Source: Verrucomicrobiia bacterium (GTDB taxonomy: Bacteria > Verrucomicrobiota > Verrucomicrobiia > Opitutales > Cerasicoccaceae). From it: DNA of 64,000 nt. The stretch spans positions 744,001 through 808,000 of the forward strand of contig JAUIHT010000001.1 in assembly GCA_030432235.1 (NCBI GenBank), in the 5' to 3' direction. The notes under the pieces are model-generated. The model was not told the origin of the DNA. It ran no database searches and was given only the letters and a program-made list of their open reading frames with translations. Made by a program: the position numbers and the translations under genes. Below, piece by piece: positions 37,068 through 45,941 of this stretch. Numbering within the stretch: position 1 is the first letter of the stretch; every line of letters starts with the position of its first letter.

Positions 37068-37769
37068 TCAATATCGTGACCATAGGTTGTATTTGAGGAT
37101 GGCATAGATGGCGCGGACGCCGTCCCGCCAGCCGATTTTCTTCCCTTCCGCGTAGGTTCGCCCGTAGTAGCTGATGCCGACCTCGTAGATGACGAGTTGT
37201 TGCCGGGCCAGCTTGGCGGTGATCTCGGGCTCGAAGCCGAATCGATTTTCCTCGATGGTGAAGGTATCGAGCAACTCGCGCCGGAAGACCTTGTAGCAGG
37301 TTTCCATGTCGGTCAGGTTGAGATTGGTCAGCATATTGGAGAGCAAGGTGAGGAAGCGGTTGCCCACCATATGCCAGAAATAAACCACGCGGTGTGGTCC
37401 CCCGCCCATGAAGCGCGAGCCGAAGACGACGTCCGCCTCGCGGTTGAGGATGGGCGCGATAAGGCCGGGGTATTCCTTGGGGTCGTATTCGAGGTCGGCA
37501 TCCTGGATGATGACGATGTTTCCGGTGGCTGCCGCCATACCGGTGCGCAGCGCCGCGCCTTTGCCCTGGTTGACCTCATGGAAGAGCAGCTTGTCGTACA
37601 GGTCTTTTTTGCTCTCCAGCAGGGCGCGGGTGCCGTCGGTGGAACAGTCGTCCACGATGATAAGCTGCAGCTCGTGCTCGGTAAAGACCGGGCTGTCCCG
37701 AATCGCGTGCAGGACCTCCTCGACGGTCTTCACCTCGTTGTAGCAGGGCACGACTACCGACAAAAGCAT
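37068..37769 (-). CDS. GT2-family glycosyltransferase (polyprenyl-phosphate sugar synthase-like)
   Basis: This 233-residue GT-A fold enzyme has [28 protein letters not shown] and the metal-binding QDADLEYDP, followed by DVVFGSRF and [13 protein letters not shown]. This is the layout of single-domain dolichyl/undecaprenyl-phosphate mannosyl- or glucosyltransferases. The C-terminus reads [19 protein letters not shown], typical of that group; no C-terminal membrane helices are present. It probably makes a lipid-linked sugar donor for the nearby glycosyltransferases. Confidence 0.9.
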   Translation of the reverse strand: MLLSVVVPCYNEVKTVEEVLHAIRDSPVFTEHELQLIIVDDCSTDGTRALLESKKDLYDKLLFHEVNQGKGAALRTGMAAATGNIVIIQDADLEYDPKEYPGLIAPILNREADVVFGSRFMGGGPHRVVYFWHMVGNRFLTLLSNMLTNLNLTDMETCYKVFRRELLDTFTIEENRFGFEPEITAKLARQQLVIYEVGISYYGRTYAEGKKIGWRDGVRAIYAILKYNLWSRY

Positions 37770-37793
37770 ACCTAGTAATCAACGAAAACCGTG

Positions 37794-38984
37794 TCAGTCG
37801 GCAATGCCTTTTTGCGCCAACAGGTTATGCAGGGAGTCGGCCAGGGTTTCTTCGAAGGCCTCGCGGTTGTGCTCCCGGCGGACGTGCTCCGCCAGGGAGG
37901 GCAGGGGAGCGCAATAGGCTGCGGAATTTTGGGCGAAGCTCTCCAGAAGCTCCCGCAGCGCCTCGGGGTTGTTGCGCGGACAGGTCCATTCGGAGGGGAG
38001 GAATTCTCCCAGGCCGTCGACATTGGACGCCGCGATGGGCACGCCGCAGACCAGCGCCTCCTGCATGGTGATGGGCAGGCCCTCGAAGCGGGAGGGCATG
38101 ACCAGCAGGTCGAAGGCGGGGTAAATGCGCTCCGGGGTGTCCGTCCAGGGCTGCCAGAGGATGCGGCCCTCCCAGCCCTGCTTTTTAAGGTTGGTTAACA
38201 TGCCTTCCTTCTCGGGGCCGTCTCCCAGCAGGAGAATCCAGGCCTGGCGGATGGGGTGGTCAGCGGAGAATCCGGCCAGGGCATCCAGAAAAACATTCGT
38301 ACCCTTCTGGATGCGGTCCAGGCGTCCGGCCATGCCGAGCACGCAGGCGTCCTCCGGGAGCCCGAGGGCGCGCCGCGCCGCTCGCTTGTCCGGCGATTCC
38401 GTGAGCGTGATGCAATTGGGGATGAGGTCGATGGGTTGCCGCGCCCCGCGTTGGCGCAGGCGCTCCCGCATGGCCTCGGAGATAGTCAGCCAGCGGTCCG
38501 GCACGGTGGCCAAGTAGCCGTTGAAGAGGTCCCGCCGTCGCGGCTTGTTGATGCCCAGCTCGACAAAGCGATGGGTTATCGGAATGTAACTGAGGCACGG
38601 AATCCCAGCTTGTTTGGCAGCCAGCGCTCCGGGAGCCGAAATTTCCAGATTACCTTGGGCGATGAAAGCAGCGGTGTGGTTTTCCTCTTGGAAGCGCCCG
38701 GCCAAGCTGCGCACCAGCTCAGGATGGAAAAGGTGAAAGGGCCGGTGAAAGCGGATGGCCGGCAGCTCCAGCGGATGCATTTTCAGGGTGCCCAGATCCG
38801 AGGCATTCATCAGGGCAGCCTGATGTGCCTCGTTGCCCGCGCGGTAGTAGCACGACACTTCCGCTCCCTCCCGCAGCATCCAGCGCAGGGCATGCAGGGC
38901 CTGTATTTCGTGCCCGCCGAAGCCCTTGGCGTCATTGTAGAAAATCAACCGCTGACCGGCCAACTTACCTGTGCCCGCATTCAT
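37794..38984 (-). CDS. GT4-family glycosyltransferase
   Basis: This 396-residue GT-B enzyme has an N-terminal acceptor domain starting RLIFYNDAKGFGGHEIQALH and a C-terminal donor domain with LGMAGRLDRIQKGTNVFLDA and LLVMPSRFEGLPITMQEALVCGVPIAAS (EGLP motif). It is the first gene of the minus-strand cluster, 24 bp before the GT2 gene. Its start lies near the divergent efflux operon, leaving about 90 bp for promoters of both. Confidence 0.9.
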   Translation of the reverse strand: MNAGTGKLAGQRLIFYNDAKGFGGHEIQALHALRWMLREGAEVSCYYRAGNEAHQAALMNASDLGTLKMHPLELPAIRFHRPFHLFHPELVRSLAGRFQEENHTAAFIAQGNLEISAPGALAAKQAGIPCLSYIPITHRFVELGINKPRRRDLFNGYLATVPDRWLTISEAMRERLRQRGARQPIDLIPNCITLTESPDKRAARRALGLPEDACVLGMAGRLDRIQKGTNVFLDALAGFSADHPIRQAWILLLGDGPEKEGMLTNLKKQGWEGRILWQPWTDTPERIYPAFDLLVMPSRFEGLPITMQEALVCGVPIAASNVDGLGEFLPSEWTCPRNNPEALRELLESFAQNSAAYCAPLPSLAEHVRREHNREAFEETLADSLHNLLAQKGIAD

Positions 38985-39075
38985 TCACCGACATCCCGGC
39001 AAAGCCGCGCCAGCTTGGCAAGGGGCGATTTTGCCCTTGAAAGCCGGTTGGCTCCTGCGCTTTAACCCTCTGTTG

Positions 39076-40683
39076 ATGCGCGCGATTTTCACCGCTGGAC
39101 TTTTTTGTCTCCTGCCCGCCTGGCTGCCCGCCGTGGAGCCGATGGTCATGGGGGCTCCTGATGGCGACCCCGGTATGGCTCCTTTGGGGGTACGGGTGGA
39201 CCCCGCCGTGGCCGAGGTGTCCGAGCCGGTTACTATTGAGGTGCCGACCGACCCGGGCGCCGAGCTAGTCGCTGAGGCCGAGGCCATTGAAACCCGGGAA
39301 GTTCCCCGGATTGCCGAAGCCGAGGTGGTACTCAATGAGGAGGTGGTTTACGAGCCCTTCGATAGCGAAAAAGTGGTCCTGCCCGAGAATATCTTCAAGG
39401 AGTTGCGGGAGATTATCTATCAGATGTCCGACCGTGCCCCCGCCGCACAGATGGCCCGTGAACGCCTGGTCGAGGCGCAGGGGCTGGGCCTGGTGGACCG
39501 CAGCGCGCGCCTGCCCAAGCTCGGCGGTTACGCGCAGTACAACTACCAGACCGAGCAGCGCGAGTCCGGCGCCACCAAGGACGGCCCGGAGTTTTTCTGG
39601 AGTATCAACGCCAATCAGCCCGTCTACCAGTGGGGGGCGTTGGAGGCCCGCGACGAAATCGGCCAACTCCGCATGCAGTCCGTGCGGACACAGAACGAAG
39701 GTGCCTATAGCGACCTGCTCAAGCAGGTGCGCGACTTGTACCTGCGAATTTTCCAGCGCAAGGTCTCGCTCGAGCTGGCCCGCGAGTGGCTCCGCATCGC
39801 CGAGCAGGATTACGCCAAAGCCCAGCGCCAGGAAAAGGCCGGCGAGCTGACCGACCTGAGCCTTATCGAGGCGGAGGTGCGTGTGCAGGAAAACCGCGCC
39901 GACATTCTCAACCAGGAGCAGGACCTGGCCTACCTGGAGTTGCGCCTGCGGGCCATCAGTGGCTGGACCGGGCCGATCATCGCCAATTACAACTACGCCT
40001 TGCGTACCTTCCTCGACACGCCGGTGGTCGATGAAAAGCCGCCTCCCAGCGGCAACCCTACCGAGGGCTGGACCTATCAAAACATTCAGACGCAGATCGA
40101 AATCGAGAAACGCAATTACACCATTGCCAAGGCGGAGGTACTGCCGCGCTTCAGTGTGGTCGGCGGCATCTTTCAGGACCGCATCGACTCCGCCTTTCTG
40201 GCCACCTCCGAGGACCGCATCAACTACTTCGTGGGCGGTTTGGTGAGCTGGAGCCTGTTTGACGGCAACGCCTCCAGTGGTCGTAAGATGGCCGCTCTGG
40301 CCCGTCAGCGACAGCTTGAGCGGCAGGCCGAGTTGGAAGTCGATCTTTATCGGGCTGAGTACGCGCGTATCGCCTCCACGCTGAACGTTACCCGTCGCGG
40401 GGTGGAGATCAACCAGCGGCTTTTCGAGCTTTCCGAAGCCAAGCTCTCCGCTGCCACCCGCCGTTATGAGAGCGGTGCGATTTCGAGCTCGGAGTTGCTT
40501 TACGCCAAGTCAGGGCTTAACCAGTCCCAGTTGTCTCTGATCGAATCGAAGATTTCCTACCTGAATGCCTTGGGCGCGTACCTGACCTTGACCGGCCAGG
40601 ACCCCGCTCTGGAAATGATGGATTCGAAGTTAAAGCCGGAAGAGCTGCCGGCCGTGCTCAACCCCTGGGACTCCTATAATTGA
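39076..40683 (+). CDS. TolC-like outer-membrane efflux protein
   Basis: This protein has 535 residues from the ATG at 39076, which begins a signal peptide (about residues 1-19, ending PAV); the frame is open earlier but without protein-like character. It carries the duplicated long-helix pattern of the outer-membrane efflux protein family (ARERLVEAQGLGLVDRSARLPKLGGYAQYNYQ; later AKLSAATRRYESGAISSSELLYAKSGLNQSQ). It should form a trimeric outer-membrane channel for the MFP/ABC exporter encoded just downstream (18-bp gap). Residues 20-120 are acidic and Pro/Glu/Val-rich, longer than usual before the first helix. Confidence 0.9.
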   Translation: MRAIFTAGLFCLLPAWLPAVEPMVMGAPDGDPGMAPLGVRVDPAVAEVSEPVTIEVPTDPGAELVAEAEAIETREVPRIAEAEVVLNEEVVYEPFDSEKVVLPENIFKELREIIYQMSDRAPAAQMARERLVEAQGLGLVDRSARLPKLGGYAQYNYQTEQRESGATKDGPEFFWSINANQPVYQWGALEARDEIGQLRMQSVRTQNEGAYSDLLKQVRDLYLRIFQRKVSLELAREWLRIAEQDYAKAQRQEKAGELTDLSLIEAEVRVQENRADILNQEQDLAYLELRLRAISGWTGPIIANYNYALRTFLDTPVVDEKPPPSGNPTEGWTYQNIQTQIEIEKRNYTIAKAEVLPRFSVVGGIFQDRIDSAFLATSEDRINYFVGGLVSWSLFDGNASSGRKMAALARQRQLERQAELEVDLYRAEYARIASTLNVTRRGVEINQRLFELSEAKLSAATRRYESGAISSSELLYAKSGLNQSQLSLIESKISYLNALGAYLTLTGQDPALEMMDSKLKPEELPAVLNPWDSYN

Positions 40684-40701
40684 GGCCACCCTTCTTTCTG
40701 C

Positions 40702-41820
40702 GTGAAAACCCTTATTAAAGTATTACTCGCGTTGGTGGTTGTGGCCGCCGTGGTTTTCTGGGTGCTGTCCACCGCGGCACCGGAGGCCCAGGTCTCGCCT
40801 GTGCGGCGGGATCTGGCCGTGGATGCCGTCTCGGGCAACCTGCGTATTTTCTCGGCCAAAAGCCTGCTCTTGCGAACTGCCCAGGAGGGCCGCGTCGCGT
40901 CGGTGCTGGTCCCGCCCAATTCCGGTCCGGTGCCGGTTAAAGCGGGCGAGGTGGTGGTGCGCCTGGCGACGGAGGACCTGCAGCGCGAGCTGGACTTGGC
41001 GAAAATCAAACTGGAGTCCGCGCGTCGCCGCCAGGGTGCCGGCTCCATCCACGACGCCCCCATCGGTGATGCCAAAGCGGATTTGGTCATTCAGGAGGAA
41101 CTGGTGGAGAACAATCAGTTTCCCACCGCCGACCTCCAGAAAACGCGCCGCCTGTTGCAGTCCCTGCAGGTCAAGCGCGAGTTGGAACAGGCGCTCCTTC
41201 GCGAGGAAATCGCGGGGCTGGAGGCCGAGGTTTCCCGGCTGGAGTCCGACATTGAAGATCTGGCCATCGCCAGTCCGTTCGACGGTTACGTCACGGATGT
41301 CTTCACGCTTGAGGGCGATCTGGTCAAGGAGGGCGCGCCGGTGGCCCGTATGATTTCCAGCGAGAACATCGTCGAGGTCAGCCTCAGCGAGGAAGACTTC
41401 GCTCGCGTTAGCCCCGGACAGACGGTCACCGCGCGGCTGTTGTCCCAGGGTACGAATCTCTACGGCGGAAAGGTCGACGTGCTCATGGCAGAGGCCGACC
41501 CGAGGACGCGCCGTCGTGCCGTCTACGTGACCCTGGATGCGCCTGCCGAGGCGCTGGTTCCCGGCACCACCGGTCAGGCCAGCGTGACCAAGGCCCAGCG
41601 CGAGGACGTGCTGGTCATCCCGCGCCGTGCCCTACTGGGCAAGAGTGTGTTTGTGGTCGAGAACGGCCAGGTCCGGCGACGCGAGGTGGAAACGGGCTTT
41701 CTCGGGCTCAACCTGGCCGAGATCAAGAGCGGCCTGGACGAAGGCGACCTCGTAATCGTTGAAACGCCGCATCTCTTCCGCGAGGGTGAGGAAGTCAGCC
41801 CGGTGGAATCCGGCCAATAA
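40702..41820 (+). CDS. Periplasmic membrane-fusion protein (HlyD/MacA type)
   Basis: This 372-residue adaptor starts at a GTG. An N-terminal membrane anchor (about residues 4-24) is followed by a lipoyl-like half (EGRVASVLVPPNSGPVPVKAGEVVVRL), a coiled-coil hairpin (about 95-175), the second lipoyl half (DLAIASPFDGYVTDVFTLEGDLVKEGAPVARM), and beta-barrel and membrane-proximal domains. It links the TolC-like channel to the MacB/LolC-type permease. The gap to the permease is 11 bp. Confidence 0.9.
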   Translation: MKTLIKVLLALVVVAAVVFWVLSTAAPEAQVSPVRRDLAVDAVSGNLRIFSAKSLLLRTAQEGRVASVLVPPNSGPVPVKAGEVVVRLATEDLQRELDLAKIKLESARRRQGAGSIHDAPIGDAKADLVIQEELVENNQFPTADLQKTRRLLQSLQVKRELEQALLREEIAGLEAEVSRLESDIEDLAIASPFDGYVTDVFTLEGDLVKEGAPVARMISSENIVEVSLSEEDFARVSPGQTVTARLLSQGTNLYGGKVDVLMAEADPRTRRRAVYVTLDAPAEALVPGTTGQASVTKAQREDVLVIPRRALLGKSVFVVENGQVRRREVETGFLGLNLAEIKSGLDEGDLVIVETPHLFREGEEVSPVESGQ

Positions 41821-41831
41821 CGCGAACTGTC

Positions 41832-43082
41832 ATGCCCCCGACGCTTCTCATCGCCTGGCGCTTTATTACTTCGCGCAAGCGTTCCATGGCCATGACCCTC
41901 TGCGGCATCGTCTTCGGGGTGGGCTTTTTCATCGTTACCCAGGCCCAGACCAGCGGCTTTCAGCGTTTCTTCATTCGCACCATTCTGGGTACCAGCGGGG
42001 CCATCCGCATCGAGGATCGCTTCCAGGATACCATCGAAAGCGCCGTTGCCAGTGGCGAGGGCGGGCGGGCCAGCAGCTTTCGTGTCCGCACCGATGCCGG
42101 GCACTACGTCGAGGGCGTGGATTTCCCGGACAAACTCCGCGAGGCCCTCGCGCCCTTCGACGACATCACGGGCATCTCCGAGGTCGTCAGTGGACGCGGC
42201 GCCATCCGTTCGGGCTTTCGCGAGCAGTCCATGCGGCTCTTCGGTATTCGGCTGGAGGATCACCTGGCCGTTTCCGATCTGGGCAGGCAGATTATCTTTG
42301 GCGACTTGCAGGACTTCGCCACCGACCCCAATGCCGTCATTATCGGGGCTGACCTGGCCAAGCGCCTCAATGCCCGCCCCGGCGACACTCTCACGCTGGA
42401 AACCGGAGGGCACACCGGCCAGTACCGCCTCGCGGCCATTTTTGAGTCCGGGGTACGCGACATCGACAAGCAGTACGTCTATCTGGACCTTTCCGAGGCG
42501 CGTTCGCTAATGGAAAAACCCTTCGGTGGGGCCTTCCTGCAAATCAGCTTGAGCGATCCCGACCGCGCGCCCGAATTGGTCGTCCAGATGGAGGAGACGC
42601 TACGCCACAGCGCCATGAGCTGGCAGGAGCGCGAGAAGGTGTGGCTGGATGTCTTCAAGGCGCTACGGTTTTCGTCTGCCATCACAGTGTCGACCATCAT
42701 CCTGCTGGCGGGGCTGGGGATGTTCAACACCCTCGCCATGATGGTCATGGAAAAGACCCGGGAAATCGCCATCCTCCGCTCGATGGGCTACGAGCGCAAG
42801 GACGTCGCGCAGGTATTCCTCTGGCAGGGGGCCATCATCCTGGTGGCCGGAACCGTCCTGGGCTGGGCGCTGGGCGCGCTGGCCACGTGGGGCATCTCGC
42901 GCGTTCCCCTGCGCATCCGCGGTATTTTCGCCACCGATCATTTCGTCGTCAACTGGGACCCGGCGCACTACGTCGTGGCGGCGATTGTGGCCACCGTCGT
43001 GGTCATGCTGGCCAGCACCATACCAGCGCGCCGGGCCGCCCGCTTGGAACCCGGCGCCATCATACGGGGGTCTGCCGCATGA
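41832..43082 (+). CDS. ABC transporter permease, MacB/LolC-type (FtsX family)
   Basis: This 416-residue permease has TM1 at about residues 20-40, a large periplasmic MacB-core domain (about 45-270) and three C-terminal helices (around 280-305, 330-355 and 375-400) with MVMEKTREIAILRSMGYERKDVAQVF, the signature of FtsX-type permeases. It works by mechanotransmission with the ATPase next door: its stop and the ATPase start overlap as ATGA. Substrate unknown; lipid, lipoprotein, peptide or siderophore-like export are all possible. Confidence 0.92.
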   Translation: MPPTLLIAWRFITSRKRSMAMTLCGIVFGVGFFIVTQAQTSGFQRFFIRTILGTSGAIRIEDRFQDTIESAVASGEGGRASSFRVRTDAGHYVEGVDFPDKLREALAPFDDITGISEVVSGRGAIRSGFREQSMRLFGIRLEDHLAVSDLGRQIIFGDLQDFATDPNAVIIGADLAKRLNARPGDTLTLETGGHTGQYRLAAIFESGVRDIDKQYVYLDLSEARSLMEKPFGGAFLQISLSDPDRAPELVVQMEETLRHSAMSWQEREKVWLDVFKALRFSSAITVSTIILLAGLGMFNTLAMMVMEKTREIAILRSMGYERKDVAQVFLWQGAIILVAGTVLGWALGALATWGISRVPLRIRGIFATDHFVVNWDPAHYVVAAIVATVVVMLASTIPARRAARLEPGAIIRGSAA

Positions 43083-43783
43083 GCCAGCCGTCGACAGAGC
43101 CCGTCCTGCGCGCCGAGGGTCTGCACCGCAGCCTGGGCGATGGCGAGGCGAAGGTCCACGTCCTGCGCGGGGTGGGGCTGGAGGTGCTCCCGGGTGGCAC
43201 CTATGCCATCGCCGGGCCCTCCGGCTGTGGCAAGAGCACGCTGCTATACCTGCTGGGGCTCCTCGACCGCCAGGACGCCGGCGACATCTGGATCGCGGGC
43301 GAGAAGATGAGCACGGCCTCCGATGTCAGCCGCACCGCCGCGCGCAACCGCCACCTGGGCTTCGTTTTCCAGTTTCACTTTTTGCTGCCGGAGTTTACCG
43401 CCGCCGAAAACGTCATGATGCCCATGCGCAAGCTCGGTCAACTCTCTGCCCGGGAGATGCGTGACCGCGCCGAAGAGCTCCTTGACGGGGTAGGCCTCGG
43501 GGACAAGGTGGACCGTTTGGCCACACAGCTTTCCGGCGGCGAGCAGCAGCGCGTGGCGGTGGCCCGCGCCCTGGCCAACCGGCCGTCGCTCCTGCTGGCG
43601 GACGAGCCAACCGGGAACCTCGACGTGGCCAATTCCAACGCCGTCTTCGACTTGCTTCGACGGTTGGCCAAGGAGCAGAGTCTGGCCGTGCTGATGGTCA
43701 CGCACAACCCAGAGTTGGCCGCCCGTGCCGACGTGCTCCTGACCATGCGCGACGGCCTATTCGTCGAGGATATCACGGACTAA
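43079..43783 (+). CDS. ABC transporter ATPase, MacB/LolD type
   Basis: This 234-residue ATPase has Walker A GPSGCGKST (residues 46-54), Q-loop FQFHFLLPEFTAAENV, signature LSGGEQQR, Walker B LLLADEPTGNLD and the switch histidine in VTHNPELA. These are hallmarks of the LolD/MacB/FtsE subgroup. The frame continues upstream inside the permease gene, but the ATG at 43079 starts exactly where the family does and gives an ATGA overlap, so translational coupling is likely. Confidence 0.95.
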   Translation: MSQPSTEPVLRAEGLHRSLGDGEAKVHVLRGVGLEVLPGGTYAIAGPSGCGKSTLLYLLGLLDRQDAGDIWIAGEKMSTASDVSRTAARNRHLGFVFQFHFLLPEFTAAENVMMPMRKLGQLSAREMRDRAEELLDGVGLGDKVDRLATQLSGGEQQRVAVARALANRPSLLLADEPTGNLDVANSNAVFDLLRRLAKEQSLAVLMVTHNPELAARADVLLTMRDGLFVEDITD

Positions 43784-43858
43784 ACCAAGATTGTTATCTT
43801 GATTTTATTTTCAATTAACAATTGACGGCGAGAGCGTCTTTACCTTCCTCATGAGGGA

Positions 43859-45823
43859 ATGTTCCTGAAATCCCCCCTGACCTATTTGCTGAGCCTGTTC
43901 CTGGGTGCGTCTATCGCCGGCGCCCAGGAGGTGGCGGATACGCCCGAGGAGTCGTCCACGGAAGCTGCGACGGAGGCCGCCAACGACGTCGACGAGGAAA
44001 CCGAGCCCGCCGCATTCTACGAGTTACCGGAGTTTGTCGTCTGGGAAAGCCGTGTGGCGCGCGAGCAGCCGGTCAGTACGTTCCCGATGCCGATTTCGGC
44101 GCTGACTTACGAACCGCAGGTGGATGTTCAGGGGCGCACGATTTCCGAGGCTCAGGCGGATGTTTCCATTCGTGGCGGCACGTTTGAGCAGACGGGCTTC
44201 AACATCGGCGCGGCGGGCCTGTGGGACCCGCAGACCGGGCACTATTTCGCCGAAATCCCTGTCACGCCCAACATGCTGACCCGGCCGGTGGTCTACACCG
44301 CGCTGGATAACGCTCTCTACGGCTTCAACAGCACCGCTGGCTCGGTCGAGTACAACTGGCTGCCCATCGCGGGCAGCACCGCGGCCATCACCGGAGGCGC
44401 AGGCAACAACGGTCTCGTCTTCGGCAGCGCTTATGGGTCCGCCCTGGCTCAGGTGCCCGACAGCCAGTGGCAGGTAGGCGTCGACGCCGAGACGGCGGGC
44501 AGCAGCGCCAGTGGACCCGAGGCCAACTATACCGGCAGCGAATTCGTACGCTACAACGGGCGCATCCAACTCCTCGGGCCGCAGTCGCAGACGGACGCCT
44601 TTTTCGGCTATCAGAGCAAGCAGTTCGGGTGGCCACAGATGTACGTGAGCACCGCCACCTTCAACGAGCAGGAAAATATTCAGACCAATCTCTTCGCGCT
44701 CAATCACACCCAGCGCTATGGTGATGCCGACTACGTGGAAGTTTCCGCTTACGCCCGTCGCAACAAGGACTATTACGTGCTGGAGCAGAGCAACCCGTCC
44801 ATCTTCAACGCGCAGCACCAGACCTGGGCCTACAGCGGCGCGGTCAATGGCCGCCACGATTTCAACGAGCTTTTTATCGTGCGTTACAGCAGCCAGTACC
44901 TGGCCGACACAATCAATTCCTCGAATCTCTTTGCCGGGCCGCCCTACCGCACTGCCGGCACCGGCGACGGCGTTTACTCCGAGTCCCTTTACAAGCTCAC
45001 CGTCCTGCCCGAACGGACTTTTCATCTGGCATCGACTTGGGATCTGACGGTGCAGGCGGGGGGCACGCTCGATTACTCGAATCGCCACGGCTCGGCCGGT
45101 TCGCCGTTGGGCGGGCTGACCGCGCAGCAGGTAGTCGAGGGCGGGCGCAATCTCTACTACGCCAGCTTCGCCAAGACCACCCAGGTGCCCACCGGTACAG
45201 CCACGGGGGCGTCGCCGTTGGGCGGGCTCTTTCGGGGCAATCCCGGGCTGGGCCGTGAGAACGCCAACAACTACGAAATCGGCATCGAGCTGGAGCGCGG
45301 CACCTGGCAGGCCCACACCGCTTTGTTTTACCGGCAGGACAAGCACCTGACGGACTGGGTTTACTCCACTGCCGTGCCCGCCGCGCGCTTCGCGACCCCG
45401 GTGGATGTGGATACGCTCGGCGTCGAGGTCATCGGCACCAAGAGTTGGGAGCCGGTCGACCTTATCCTGGGGTACACTTATCTGAACAAGGATTTCGACT
45501 ACTCCGTGCCTGGCGTGAACGCCAGTTTCTACGGGGGCAATTACGCCCGCCATCGCATCACGGCGGCGGTCGTCTGGCGCATCCTCGATCAACTGGAACT
45601 GCGCAGTGACAACGAATACCGTGTGCAGGCGCCCAACGCCTTGCGCCGGGGCGTGACCGACCCGGTGCTGTCCTCATTGGGGCTGTACTGGTTCCCGCCT
45701 CAGGTGCCCGAGCTGGAAGTCGCTCTGGCGGTGGACAATCTCTTCAACCAAGCCTATGAAGAGGTGCCTGGTGTGCCGGCTTATGGGCGTCAGTTCTCCG
45801 CCAGTGCGGCCATAAGATTTTAA
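43859..45823 (+). CDS. TonB-dependent outer-membrane receptor
   Basis: This 654-residue receptor has a signal peptide (about residues 1-22, AGAQ) and an acidic linker (about 24-55). The plug domain has ADVSIRGGTFEQTGFNIGAAG and DPQTGHYFAEIPV, resembling BtuB/vitamin-type receptors, then a 22-strand-type barrel ending in a terminal Phe (QFSASAAIRF). A canonical TonB box is not obvious; ELPEFVVW near residue 57 is the best candidate. It follows the efflux operon by 75 bp in the same direction, so import and export parts may be linked. Substrate is unknown (cobalamin, siderophore or glycan are possible). Confidence 0.9.
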   Translation: MFLKSPLTYLLSLFLGASIAGAQEVADTPEESSTEAATEAANDVDEETEPAAFYELPEFVVWESRVAREQPVSTFPMPISALTYEPQVDVQGRTISEAQADVSIRGGTFEQTGFNIGAAGLWDPQTGHYFAEIPVTPNMLTRPVVYTALDNALYGFNSTAGSVEYNWLPIAGSTAAITGGAGNNGLVFGSAYGSALAQVPDSQWQVGVDAETAGSSASGPEANYTGSEFVRYNGRIQLLGPQSQTDAFFGYQSKQFGWPQMYVSTATFNEQENIQTNLFALNHTQRYGDADYVEVSAYARRNKDYYVLEQSNPSIFNAQHQTWAYSGAVNGRHDFNELFIVRYSSQYLADTINSSNLFAGPPYRTAGTGDGVYSESLYKLTVLPERTFHLASTWDLTVQAGGTLDYSNRHGSAGSPLGGLTAQQVVEGGRNLYYASFAKTTQVPTGTATGASPLGGLFRGNPGLGRENANNYEIGIELERGTWQAHTALFYRQDKHLTDWVYSTAVPAARFATPVDVDTLGVEVIGTKSWEPVDLILGYTYLNKDFDYSVPGVNASFYGGNYARHRITAAVVWRILDQLELRSDNEYRVQAPNALRRGVTDPVLSSLGLYWFPPQVPELEVALAVDNLFNQAYEEVPGVPAYGRQFSASAAIRF

Positions 45824-45847
45824 AGACGTTTCTGCTCCAAATCCTTT

Positions 45848-45908
45848 GGCCGGGCAGCGGCGCTCATGGGCAACCTCCTCCTCCTACGCCCGCGCCGCTG
45901 CCCTGGCC
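45848..45908. terminator. Long GC-rich hairpin between convergent genes
   Basis: GGCCGGGCAGCGGCGC pairs with GCGCCGCTGCCCTGGCC (one bulged base) around a 28-nt loop. It lies between the convergent TonB-dependent receptor and kup genes. It lacks a U tract, so it may be a Rho-assisted or bidirectional stop rather than a classical terminator. Confidence 0.55.
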
Positions 45909-45941
45909 ATTTAGGGTAGCAGCCCATCGCTTGTTGCCCTG

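Noticed and set aside
42641-43078. N-terminal extension of the MacB/LolD-type ATPase frame
   Set aside because: It lies within the permease gene in another frame; the ATG at 43079 gives the normal start and an ATGA overlap.
44024-45592. 522-codon antisense frame over the TonB-dependent receptor
   Set aside because: Shadow of the receptor gene; no start context and no recognisable fold.
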